The notes: a model not told the origin generated them from the letters alone. A DNA stretch of 17,666 bases from Pseudomonadales bacterium (GCA_016765265.1 JAESQG010000265.1:3864-21529), one strand, 5' to 3'; shown: positions 1 to 7,740, counted from the stretch's first letter. Translations and numbers: made by a program.

Positions 1-1089
1 TCATTCCTCTGTCCCATAAAATATCGAAATATAACAACAGGCCATGCGTTGGTTAGCTTCAACTATCGCAATTTATATCAGGCTAAGACACACTCCATTA
101 AAATGATTACTATCACAACGGCTTTACTCATACTCGTCACTGCCTTAATTGCATTTTCTATTAGTCGTAGAATGGCGAAACCAATTCAAGACCTAATGGA
201 AGCGACTAAGAAAATGGATAATGGCAATTACCACTACCAAATAACCGAACGTCGTAATGACGAAATTGGCGAATTGATGAATACCTTTAATCACATGAGT
301 CAAGGCTTGTTAGAGAAATCGCAGGTAGAGCGGGTATTTTCTCAGTTTGTTTCCTCAGATGTCGCTGAAGAAATGCTAAAAAATATTAACAAGGTAGAGC
401 TCGGCGGAAAAAAAGTCAACGCAACCGTTCTTTTTGCTGACATCGTCGGGTTTACTAATATTTCAGAAGAATTACCACCGGAACAGGTCGCTGAAATGCT
501 AAACGAGTGTTTCTCTTATATCGACAAAGCAGGATACTACTACCGAGGAACCATTGACAAATTCATGGGCGATTGCGCCATGGTGGTTTTTGGAGCACCA
601 AATGAAGATATAGAACATCGATTTCACGCTATAGTATGTAGCCTTATGATTCAAAAACTAGCGGAGCTGGTCAATGAAAGACGCCTGAGCCAAGGTAAAC
701 CAGCGGTGCATCTCCGTATTGGAATTAATTCAGGAGAAATGCTAGCAGGCAATCTTGGCTCGAGGGATCGAATGCAATACACCGTTGTGGGAGATGCCGT
801 TAACTTAGCATCCCGCCTAGCAAGTGTTGCCCAGGGAGGTGAAATAATTATCGCTGAATCATTATTAACTCACCCCGATGTGCGCGGACGACTTTCGGCA
901 AAGCTAAAAGAATCCATACAACTAAGAGGCATCAAACACCCCGTTAATACCTATGTCGTACAAGACATAGCGATGGTATACCGATCTATACTTGAAAATA
1001 ACATTCAAAAAATATTTTCAAATGAACTACAATCCACAGATACCCCGGAAGCAATTTCTTCAACATCCAAAATTAAGAACAATTCATAA
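1..1089 (+). CDS. Membrane-bound class III adenylate cyclase with HAMP domain (5' truncated by window edge)
   Basis: The protein probably makes cAMP from ATP in response to a periplasmic signal. The frame is open from base 1, so the N-terminus and most of the sensor domain lie outside the window; the first in-window start-like codon is a TTG at 49, which is unlikely to be the true start. Numbering from that TTG, a transmembrane helix spans about 19-39, a HAMP linker about 40-92 (IQDLMEATKKMDNGNYHY), and the cyclase domain about 120-300. The metal-binding aspartates are D131 (FADIVGFT) and D175 (DKFMGD). The adenine-specifying pair is K171 and D249 (VVGDAVNLASR). The transition-state residues N252 and R256 are present. 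All catalytic positions are intact, and the Lys/Asp pair indicates ATP rather than GTP. The TPR lipoprotein gene follows after 38 bases and is probably cotranscribed. Confidence 0.92.
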   Translation, partial: SFLCPIKYRNITTGHALVSFNYRNLYQAKTHSIKMITITTALLILVTALIAFSISRRMAKPIQDLMEATKKMDNGNYHYQITERRNDEIGELMNTFNHMSQGLLEKSQVERVFSQFVSSDVAEEMLKNINKVELGGKKVNATVLFADIVGFTNISEELPPEQVAEMLNECFSYIDKAGYYYRGTIDKFMGDCAMVVFGAPNEDIEHRFHAIVCSLMIQKLAELVNERRLSQGKPAVHLRIGINSGEMLAGNLGSRDRMQYTVVGDAVNLASRLASVAQGGEIIIAESLLTHPDVRGRLSAKLKESIQLRGIKHPVNTYVVQDIAMVYRSILENNIQKIFSNELQSTDTPEAISSTSKIKNNS

Positions 1090-1127
1090 TCGTAGACGCC
1101 GTAAAAAAGAACGGAAAATAACTAACC

Positions 1128-2213
1128 ATGACCAAAATCGGATGGCTTCGGACGAGTCTTTTATGTGCATCACTACTTTTTGCAGGCTGCGCTCATTATT
1201 ACGCTGTTGAATCAGATCTATCTAACCGGGTTAACCGATGGAACGGAAAGAAAGCCTATGGAAAATCAATATCTACCCTTGAATTGGTTAAGCAAAGCAA
1301 CGACAACTACACAGAATTACAAACTCTGCTTGAGAAAACAAAAGTCCTCGCTTCCGTCTATGAAAAACAACTATTAACAGAAGCAGATAAACTTATTCAG
1401 GGAAATCACTGGCAACAAGCTTTAAACTTATACGATAGCGGCCTCGCCAACCTCCCCAACAGCTACCCCTTTGAGCAAGCGAGAAACTCTTATTACAAGA
1501 AACGAAAACAACACACTGAAAATTTAAGACGCAAGTTGCTAATCGCGGAAGGCAGGTCACTTCCTTACAGAGCCCCCCTCATTAACGAAATCGCTAAAAT
1601 CAATCCCGACAACAACGCAGCTCAAGAACGTGCCATAGCCATCACCCACCAGGTTGAAGACACCACAAAGCGTCTATTGAAGCTCGGGAAGACGGCTTTA
1701 AAGGAAAATAACAATAATTTGGCGATGGAATATCTAACCCTTGCAAATCATCTTTCACCGACCAAAGATACCGCCTCCGCATTAAAAAAAATCAACAATC
1801 GACTGGATACAATTGCGAAGAAAAAAAAACAGTTCATAGAAATAAAGCAAAAAAGTCGCGCTCGTCAATTGCTCTCTCAGTACAATGAACTCTTCGATAA
1901 AAAACACTATGCCGAAGCTAAGGAACGACTAGAACAACTGCATACCTATAGAGAAGAAACCCCAGATATTAGTCAGCTAGAGATAAAATTAGAGCAAGCC
2001 ATAATGAAAGAAATACAGTCTAGCATTGAACAGGGACAACGATACTACAGCAAAGGCCAGTTTGAAGAGGCCTACCATACTTGGCGGGAATCTCTCAGCC
2101 TGTCCCCTAATAATGCAGCTCTGCTTGCCCATATAGAAAGAGTTCAGCGTGTGCTGGAATCTCTGCGTCGCCTAAACAACACAGGACAAACTTTAGAATT
2201 TCCTGCCGAATGA
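1128..2213 (+). CDS. Tetratricopeptide-type outer-membrane lipoprotein
   Basis: This is a 361-residue lipoprotein of unknown exact role. The signal peptide ends in a clear lipobox, LFAG then C21. The residue after the cysteine is Ala rather than Asp, so sorting to the outer membrane is expected. The rest is almost entirely helical and charged, with TPR-like repeats; the clearest are near residues 84-112 (GNHWQQALNLYDSGLANLP) and 299-332 (GQRYYSKGQFEEAYHTWRES then LSLSPNN). The middle part is lysine-rich and coiled-coil-like. The gene lies 38 bases downstream of the adenylate cyclase and ends one base from the convergent PilZ gene. The TPR domain could act as a periplasmic partner of the cyclase sensor; that is inference from adjacency. 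The ribosome-binding site is weak, but the ATG directly precedes the signal peptide, so this start is secure. Confidence 0.85.
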   Translation: MTKIGWLRTSLLCASLLFAGCAHYYAVESDLSNRVNRWNGKKAYGKSISTLELVKQSNDNYTELQTLLEKTKVLASVYEKQLLTEADKLIQGNHWQQALNLYDSGLANLPNSYPFEQARNSYYKKRKQHTENLRRKLLIAEGRSLPYRAPLINEIAKINPDNNAAQERAIAITHQVEDTTKRLLKLGKTALKENNNNLAMEYLTLANHLSPTKDTASALKKINNRLDTIAKKKKQFIEIKQKSRARQLLSQYNELFDKKHYAEAKERLEQLHTYREETPDISQLEIKLEQAIMKEIQSSIEQGQRYYSKGQFEEAYHTWRESLSLSPNNAALLAHIERVQRVLESLRRLNNTGQTLEFPAE

Positions 2214-2214
2214 T

Positions 2215-2565
2215 TTAAATCGCCTTGTCTGCAACATACTCTCGCAAGAAGTTTCGAAATTTACTGGTATCCGTGGCAAACTTTAGACCGGTTTGATGCA
2301 CTCCTCCTTTACCCAGCGCCGCATAAGTCACCACACCCACAACCACAATGTTCAATTTTTTGGTGTGATGAACAGCCAGAATTTCCATATAAAGATTTGC
2401 ACCTACGGAAAACGGGGAGTCAGTCTCAAGCATCACTCCACCCAAGGACACATTTATAGTTTTCGCCATGAACTGTTTTTTTTCAGCATTAACAATCCGC
2501 ACCTTCCAAGAACAAGGTGCTCTAGGGTCCTTTCGTCGGCTCTTCGGATCAACCCACTCACCCAT
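2215..2565 (-). CDS. PilZ-domain c-di-GMP-binding protein
   Basis: This is a 116-residue cytoplasmic protein made of a single PilZ domain, a known receptor for cyclic di-GMP. Both signature motifs are present. The N-terminal arginine motif RxxxR is R11-x3-R15 (RRKDPR), and the second motif NxSxxG is N38-V-S40-L-G-G43. Binding is therefore expected. Length and architecture match single-domain PilZ proteins that act through a protein partner. The gene is convergent with the TPR lipoprotein gene; the two stop codons are separated by one base. A degenerate GGDEF/EAL protein is encoded about 1.9 kb upstream on the same strand. FimX-type proteins are known to bind PilZ partners, so a functional link is possible but not shown by the sequence. 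An AAGG upstream of the ATG may serve as a weak ribosome-binding site. Confidence 0.88.
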   Translation of the reverse strand: MGEWVDPKSRRKDPRAPCSWKVRIVNAEKKQFMAKTINVSLGGVMLETDSPFSVGANLYMEILAVHHTKKLNIVVVGVVTYAALGKGGVHQTGLKFATDTSKFRNFLREYVADKAI

Positions 2566-2744
2566 CCAAGAAACTGCCTTTTATTGAATAGCCCAATTTA
2601 GCTAACTCCACTGCATCTCCCACAAAATCTGATCGTTAACTTATCCAGTATAGCCGATTAGAAATGAGCACCTTTTATTTACCAAAGAAAAATCCCAACC
2701 TTAATCTACCTAGATCACAGTAGTGTCTAAACCACGATGTACGT

Positions 2745-3776
2745 TTAAGGCACTGATGAGACAGACCTACTAAACAAAAAAACGGGCGTCCCAACGTTCT
2801 CACTTACTATAATCACTCCACTCCCGTCGCGAGAGTAACTTGCCGACTCTGCCTGCTCCATTAATGGAAAGGATATTTTTTTAGGCAATCGCGTCACTGC
2901 TAGGCGCCAACTATCGCTGTCATTACTATATATATAAGCTTGTTTATAAGTCAGTAGCAACATTTCAGACCCGTCTTCATTGATGTCCATGGCAGTGGGT
3001 TGAGCGCCATAAACACCGACAATAGGGCGCTCCCGCATATCTTCAATGGTAGGGTTGGGAATATGATTGATTTCAGCAATACGCCTCACAACCACGCTCC
3101 CTACGGTTGATGTTAATCTGAGGGGTGCCTCATATAATACTGGCGGTTTAGTCCGCTTCGAGATCAGTAAAACGCGTTTTCTCTTGGCATCAACAGCAAC
3201 CGCTTCGCAATCTCTAGGCCCGTCCTCAAAGCGCAATTTGATAGTTGCTATGGGGCTTAGCGATATAGTCCTGGGTGGCTGGGCCTGTGGTGCTTCCGAT
3301 GAGCCAAATAAAGAGTGCTCTACTATGTTTGGCTCCTTGAAAACATGCAGCGCAATGTCATGGCGTTTTGACCGGTTGTCACCGACATCTGCTATCAAAA
3401 GATAAGAAACTCCATCTAAGATAAAACTCGACAGATCTTCCCAATCACGATTAACAACCCCCTTGATCTTTACCGACAGTTTTAGAGCACCCGTACTATC
3501 AATTAAGTAAAGTCGCTCCGGATTTCCGCCATCATTTAGCACCCAGTAACGATCATCCATATTTCGAGAGGGCGCAATGCCACTAACTTCATTTAACTTT
3601 TTACTTTTTAACGCTCCCGAGATCACCATCGGTTTGAACGGTGCTAATTCCAGGTTATCCCCGAGCATGTAACTATCTGCTGCCTCCACGGGCATAACCA
3701 AAGCCATAAGACACAGCACAAAAATGACATTAGACCAGATCCCTCCCAACTGTTTCCATTGAATATTCAATAACAC
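2745..3776 (-). CDS. Secreted beta-propeller-like protein of unknown function
   Basis: This is a 343-residue exported protein. Translation probably begins at the GTG at 3776, preceded by a strong AGGGGGA ribosome-binding site seven bases upstream. Residues 1-33 form a Sec signal peptide with a likely cut after VEA. The mature part has repeated beta-rich segments with aspartate-rich turns: VSGIAPS near 64-70, WVLNDGG near 78-84, DWEDLS at 111-116, ADVGDN at 129-134, DCEAVAVD at 189-196 and MDINEDGS near 263-270. These resemble propeller proteins grouped with 'esterase-like activity of phytase' and related hypothetical families, in which acidic loops bind metal. I cannot assign a substrate. The gene stands alone, with 179 bases before the PilZ gene and 121 bases after the upstream lipoprotein gene. 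Confidence 0.72.
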   Translation of the reverse strand: MLLNIQWKQLGGIWSNVIFVLCLMALVMPVEAADSYMLGDNLELAPFKPMVISGALKSKKLNEVSGIAPSRNMDDRYWVLNDGGNPERLYLIDSTGALKLSVKIKGVVNRDWEDLSSFILDGVSYLLIADVGDNRSKRHDIALHVFKEPNIVEHSLFGSSEAPQAQPPRTISLSPIATIKLRFEDGPRDCEAVAVDAKRKRVLLISKRTKPPVLYEAPLRLTSTVGSVVVRRIAEINHIPNPTIEDMRERPIVGVYGAQPTAMDINEDGSEMLLLTYKQAYIYSNDSDSWRLAVTRLPKKISFPLMEQAESASYSRDGSGVIIVSENVGTPVFLFSRSVSSVP

Positions 3777-3897
3777 AAATCTGTCCCCCTAAGCTAACTC
3801 AAAAGCAAAAAATCAAGTTGAAGGTACTAACCGTAATCCAACCGTTGATCACTACAAAGTCATGAGTACTTTTTAGAGACTTATTGAATGACGCGAT

Positions 3898-4320
3898 CTA
3901 TCGATTGGTAGAGAAGAGAAGTGGACACTGCTGCTTAGTGACTAAGGCTTGATCCCTCATAAATTCTAGCTGCAATCGTTCGCCCGGCCTTAAATCAAAA
4001 GTGCCTTTAGTTGAACCGCTGGGATATATACCGCCTTTTGACTCCTTATAGCATTTCACGGTCACCCTATAGCGATTTGATTCTACATCTATATAATTTT
4101 TTCGGTAATCTGCGGGTGTGATGGCTGAGGGAGAACCGCCTACTCTAATCACCTCACTCACTTTAGCCGTCATATCATGCCTAATGTCTTCTGTGCTCAG
4201 CACGATTCGAGATTGATTGGTTTTGTAGGAGGGGGCACTTGAACAGCTGCTAAACAAACCTGACACTATTGCCAGCATACTCAAGCTTAATACACCACTT
4301 TTCGGTAAATTTTTGCCCAT
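3898..4320 (-). CDS. Small lipoprotein of unknown function
   Basis: This is a 140-residue predicted lipoprotein. The N-terminus has a basic start (GKNLPK), a hydrophobic stretch (about residues 9-23) and a cysteine at position 26 in the context LFSSC. Phe at -3 makes the lipobox slightly atypical, but C26 followed by SSAP fits a lipid anchor. The mature part contains two more cysteines (near residues 89 and 132) that could form a periplasmic disulfide, and a region around FDLRPGERLQLEF that looks like a beta domain. The start is well supported by a G-rich Shine-Dalgarno sequence just before the ATG (complement of the C-run at about 4322-4330). I do not recognise a family. The gene is monocistronic in appearance, 167 bases downstream of the REC/GGDEF/EAL gene. 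Confidence 0.68.
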   Translation of the reverse strand: MGKNLPKSGVLSLSMLAIVSGLFSSCSSAPSYKTNQSRIVLSTEDIRHDMTAKVSEVIRVGGSPSAITPADYRKNYIDVESNRYRVTVKCYKESKGGIYPSGSTKGTFDLRPGERLQLEFMRDQALVTKQQCPLLFSTNR

Positions 4321-4487
4321 GCCCTCCCCCCTCGACTGGATCGATTTAGGCCAATATCATTTACATCCAATTAATAGTAGCGTATTTCCATAAAAATAGG
4401 CCGAGTTCATCGTTTGAGCTAATTTATTTAAACGATTCTCCCACTTTTGCAGATAGGCACTGGAGTAGCGAAGGATATGGACCGCTT

Positions 4488-6704
4488 TTACATCTCAGTA
4501 GAGAATTCGTAGTCCATCAATTTACTGGGTTCTTGAATCATGTAACCTTGGAATAAATCAATGCCGAAGCGACACAAGGCGACTAATTGACGGGGATCTT
4601 CAATGCATGAGGCCAACATCTTTATTTGATGCTGCGCAGCTACACTGCATATGTAAGTTAATCGATTCTGCTTCTCATAGTCATGATCAATATCTTCAAA
4701 TAGCGAAGGGGACAGTTTGAGATAATCCAACTTAAAGCTCTTCAATAGATCTAGACCTTGAGGCATATTTCCAAAATTAGAAATTTCCAACCGACAACCC
4801 AAAATGTGAAGTTTAGAAAAGAAAGGTTTTACGGCCTGAGAGTGCCTAATAACATCCTGCTCTTCCAAACCAAAAATACATTGTTCCGAGCGCACTTCAT
4901 ATTTAGACAGTAGTAGCTCAAGCCAGGGAATAAACTTAACATCGTTAGCCGTATCGATGGACAATTTTAAAAACAGCCGTGGATACGAGCCGCGCTCTGT
5001 GTGCCCGCTTAATTCTTTTATAGCCGCATGCACGACCCAGCGATCGATGTAGCGGCTCATATCGTGCTCGCGTGCCGCATTGACATATTCGAAAGGCTCT
5101 ACTTCATTACCTTCAACATCCAGCAAACGAAGTAACACATCATATCGCTCCAAATCCTCAATCGCCAAACTCGCAATAGGCTGGAACAATAAAAATAATC
5201 GTTGTTCGTCAATGGCTTCTTGTAAAAAACGCAGCTCCTTACGACTCGCCTGTTGGCGTTCATCCTTTTCCTTTAGTTCACTATTCCATTCAACTCGATT
5301 TCCACCTGCGCGTAGAGCCATTTTTGAGGCCGTTATGGCATTATCCATCGCCAGCTCAAAGGCTTCATTCTCTATCTGGCAAACACCCACACTCACAGTC
5401 ACGTGATAACCAGAATCGATAGTGTCCAAGGAATAATCCGAAATCTTACTGCAAAGGGCCTGACAATAAAGATCTAACTCTCGCAACCGCTCAGGCTTAT
5501 AGAGCACTATAAATCCAGAATCAGAAAATCTTGCGCTGATATCATCTGGCTCCAAATGCTGAACAATAAGCTGTGCGATCTGCTGCCGCAATACTCTAAA
5601 ACGAGAATCGCCGAATTTTTCTAATATCTGTTTCGCTTGATCAATTCCAACATGTAAAAGAGCGAAATAGGCCCGTCCTTGGGACTCCTTTAACTTCCGA
5701 CGTACCTGATGCTCAAAATAGGGTAGGCTATAAAGCTGGGTATCCAAATCAAAGCGTGAATCAAATATGCGCTCCGCGAGATCCCGTCTATAAGGACGCA
5801 ATCTCGCCTCTACCAAACCCGCTAAGTCACTTACTTGCAACGGATAGGAGATAAAATCGTTTATGCCCTCTTTGGCCAGATCCACATAAAATTTTTGTTG
5901 GTGTTCGGCCGCCAATACAATAATTTTACAGTCCTCTGTCAATTTTTCATGTCTTAACAATCGTACCATTTGAACGGGATTAACATTGCGTTTAGCAATA
6001 TTCAAAATTATCAAATCTGGCAGCGAGTCTCGTGCCGCAAAAATCGCTTTGTTGTAGTCAGCAAGCCACTGAACCTCAAACCCCGCTTTGGACAAACCTT
6101 TTTTATAAGTTTTTGCACTCTCTGGATCTTGATCAACCAGCAATACCCTATTTATCCCTAGATTATCCAGTAGATTCTTCTCGTCGGCTAAGTCAAATAT
6201 TTTGCAGACTAACGCGGACATACTAATGGGTTTTAGCATGAACCCATCTGCCCCCATCTTCACAGCCACCGTTCTTGCGTTCATATTTTCATTTTGCGCT
6301 GTCACTATTAACGGTATAGCAATAGAGCGGTACTCCCGTATCTGCTGCAACCTCTCAAACCCTTGGGCCCGCCCGCCCTGATTTTGAAAATCAATATCCG
6401 CCACTATGATGTCGGGAACATTCGCCCGTACCGCTACACCCATATCCGCTAAATACTGATAGGTATGGACATCAAAACCCACTATTGACAAGTGCTTAGC
6501 CAAGCCACTGGCCGCCACATAATCGGGATCATATATGTAAACCAATGACTTAGTTACTTTATCGGGCTCAGTTTTTGGCATTAGTAGCTGGCCCGCTTGA
6601 CTAGCCTCATTCTTACAAACCTTGCCTAAAGCATTGAGCTTCAATTCAATCACTTCTTCAATTTCAGGATGTGATAAAGCATGGCTACCCAAGAGTATAA
6701 GCAA
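4488..6704 (-). CDS. FimX-like REC-REC-GGDEF-EAL protein with degenerate catalytic sites
   Basis: This 738-residue cytoplasmic signalling protein has two receiver domains (about 52-172 and 186-303), a GGDEF domain (about 318-473) and an EAL domain (about 490-730). REC1 looks competent: acidic pocket D59/D61, phosphoacceptor D103, T135 and K158. REC2 is dead: the acceptor is N235, Thr is A265 and Lys is Y287. The GGDEF motif reads SDSGF (394-398), so cyclase activity is not expected. The EAL motif reads DVL (522-524), and the DDFGTG loop reads SNFGNM (642-647), so phosphodiesterase activity is not expected either. The architecture resembles FimX, which binds c-di-GMP through an inactive EAL domain and controls type IV pili; that role here is inference. 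The start is a TTG, with ATG at residue 42 as an alternative. The gene begins two bases after the stop of the small upstream gene, so the two are probably translationally coupled. Confidence 0.87.
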   Translation of the reverse strand: MLILLGSHALSHPEIEEVIELKLNALGKVCKNEASQAGQLLMPKTEPDKVTKSLVYIYDPDYVAASGLAKHLSIVGFDVHTYQYLADMGVAVRANVPDIIVADIDFQNQGGRAQGFERLQQIREYRSIAIPLIVTAQNENMNARTVAVKMGADGFMLKPISMSALVCKIFDLADEKNLLDNLGINRVLLVDQDPESAKTYKKGLSKAGFEVQWLADYNKAIFAARDSLPDLIILNIAKRNVNPVQMVRLLRHEKLTEDCKIIVLAAEHQQKFYVDLAKEGINDFISYPLQVSDLAGLVEARLRPYRRDLAERIFDSRFDLDTQLYSLPYFEHQVRRKLKESQGRAYFALLHVGIDQAKQILEKFGDSRFRVLRQQIAQLIVQHLEPDDISARFSDSGFIVLYKPERLRELDLYCQALCSKISDYSLDTIDSGYHVTVSVGVCQIENEAFELAMDNAITASKMALRAGGNRVEWNSELKEKDERQQASRKELRFLQEAIDEQRLFLLFQPIASLAIEDLERYDVLLRLLDVEGNEVEPFEYVNAAREHDMSRYIDRWVVHAAIKELSGHTERGSYPRLFLKLSIDTANDVKFIPWLELLLSKYEVRSEQCIFGLEEQDVIRHSQAVKPFFSKLHILGCRLEISNFGNMPQGLDLLKSFKLDYLKLSPSLFEDIDHDYEKQNRLTYICSVAAQHQIKMLASCIEDPRQLVALCRFGIDLFQGYMIQEPSKLMDYEFSTEM

Positions 6705-6706
6705 AT

Positions 6707-7048
6707 CTAACTCGATCTCTTTGGATATGCAGCAACCTTTTCAACGCCGTATTCAGTACTCTTGGCATAAAGCTGAGAGAGTAATCGGGTGAAATACTTT
6801 AGGGTATAAACGGGAAAAGAAAGATCTTGTATAGATTGCCACTGCTTTAAAAGCTCATCGCCCAGGATTCCAAGTCGACGATAATAAGCCCATTTATTAG
6901 CCTCTGGAGAAAGCACAAGAGACTCCTCCCCAGTGAACTTGGTAAATGCGTTTTCCAAAATACTACCCGAGCGCGGCTCAACCAGCACATCACCAGATGT
7001 CTGGTACTCTTCAGCACCTTCTTTTTTTTCTTTGACCAGTGTGGGCAT
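6707..7048 (-). CDS. Small cytoplasmic protein of unknown function, coupled to the FimX-like gene
   Basis: I do not recognise this 113-residue protein. It has no signal peptide or membrane segment. The first 30 residues are charged and probably disordered (VKEKKEGAEEYQTSGD); the remainder looks helical and amphipathic, with a WAYYRRLGILGDELLKQW segment and a later FPVYTLKYFTRLLSQLYAKS segment. Its TAG stop is two bases from the TTG start of the REC-REC-GGDEF-EAL gene, which suggests one mRNA and termination-reinitiation. It may therefore be a partner or regulator of that protein, but this is inference from layout only. A GGGAAGAG sequence lies about 12 bases before the ATG and may be the ribosome-binding site. 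The tight junction argues that it is a real gene. Confidence 0.62.
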   Translation of the reverse strand: MPTLVKEKKEGAEEYQTSGDVLVEPRSGSILENAFTKFTGEESLVLSPEANKWAYYRRLGILGDELLKQWQSIQDLSFPVYTLKYFTRLLSQLYAKSTEYGVEKVAAYPKRSS

Positions 7049-7076
7049 TATTCTGCTAACTCTTCCCTGGGTGCCT

Positions 7077-7097
7077 ATATGCGGATTTTTTGCATAT
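7077..7097. repeat. Short perfect inverted repeat upstream of the small unknown gene
   Basis: The six-base arms ATATGC and GCATAT flank a nine-base spacer containing a T-run. The repeat sits 29-49 bases upstream of the minus-strand ATG at 7048, where an operator or promoter element would be expected. The arms are short and AT-rich, so chance is a real possibility. The rest of the region 7098-7317 shows no gene, clear terminator or further structure. Confidence 0.25.
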
Positions 7098-7317
7098 TAA
7101 ATAAGCAAAACCATAAACAAAGACTTCATTTACGGTTCAGAGCTTCAATTTTACACCAATTTGAGGCAGAGGTTTTCTGAAAATGGTAAGCAATTACCTA
7201 TATATTGGGAATTAGTCCTCATCGTGATCTCAGTCAGCGATAAAAGACTATTTTTTAATCTATAAAAACAGCCCTCTCTCGTTAACGAATAATATTTACT
7301 CAGAACAGAGTGCCTCA

Positions 7318-7668
7318 CTAATGGAAGGTCATTCCTCTAACTAATCCGACAAATACTCCCTTAACCGTCAGCCCACCTGAGTCCAGTAATACTGATTCAG
7401 GCGCAGATTGTTGTTGAGCCAAGCGATAGCACCCGTTAATCATTTTCAACCCCTTTATCGATGAACTTTTGTCTAACTTGGCCAGCACGATATCGCCTGG
7501 TAGATTTCGACTCGCTTTTTTTACTGCAATCAAATCACCGTCCATTACCCCAATTTCCTGCATGCTATCACCGCACACTTTTAATAAATACGCCGGTTTC
7601 GTACCCTCAAAAAACGGTGGATGGGTGGTTGAGTTTTCTCGGTTTTGACTTAACGAAATTATATCCAT
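7318..7668 (-). CDS. UmuD'-length S24 (LexA/UmuD-type) protein
   Basis: This 116-residue protein is the C-terminal, peptidase-like domain of the LexA/UmuD family without a DNA-binding domain. The catalytic serine is S35 (VCGDSM) and the catalytic lysine is K72 (SSSIKGLK). Their spacing of 37 residues equals that of E. coli LexA (S119/K156) and UmuD (S60/K97). The stretch IGVMDGDLIAVKK is close to LexA. UmuD is cut about 36 residues before the serine, so this protein starts at about the cut point. There is no Ala-Gly or Cys-Gly in its N-terminus. The frame cannot be extended: codons upstream of the ATG contain no start before a stop at 7690-7692. A GGAG ribosome-binding site supports the ATG. 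No umuC is adjacent; dinB diverges from the same SOS control region. A role as a processed-form partner of a Y-family polymerase is likely but inferred. Confidence 0.8.
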   Translation of the reverse strand: MDIISLSQNRENSTTHPPFFEGTKPAYLLKVCGDSMQEIGVMDGDLIAVKKASRNLPGDIVLAKLDKSSSIKGLKMINGCYRLAQQQSAPESVLLDSGGLTVKGVFVGLVRGMTFH

Positions 7669-7694
7669 TTTTCGGCTCCGTTTATTTTGTCACT

Positions 7695-7736
7695 ATCATT
7701 CCAATTTAATATCATTCCAATTTAATATCATTTAAT
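7695..7736. repeat. 16-bp tandem repeat in the UmuD'-like gene leader
   Basis: ATCATTCCAATTTAAT occurs twice in tandem (7695-7710 and 7711-7726), followed by a shortened third copy, ATCATTTAAT (7727-7736). It lies between the near-consensus SOS box and the ribosome-binding site of the minus-strand S24 gene, so it is within or next to that gene's promoter or 5' leader. Confidence 0.9.
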
Positions 7737-7740
7737 ACTG

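Noticed and set aside
2293..2601. A 102-codon frame opposite the PilZ gene
   Set aside because: It is antisense to a protein with both PilZ motifs and has no recognisable features itself.
2705..2725. A possible CRP-cAMP half-site (GATCACAG), considered because of the adenylate cyclase nearby
   Set aside because: Only one half matches TGTGA-N6-TCACA; the partner half is absent.
4488..6704. The GGDEF/EAL protein as an active diguanylate cyclase or phosphodiesterase
   Set aside because: The signature residues are replaced in both domains (SDSGF, DVL, SNFGNM).
7461..7709. An 82-codon plus-strand frame across the S24 gene
   Set aside because: It is antisense to the conserved S24 catalytic core and runs into the leader repeats.
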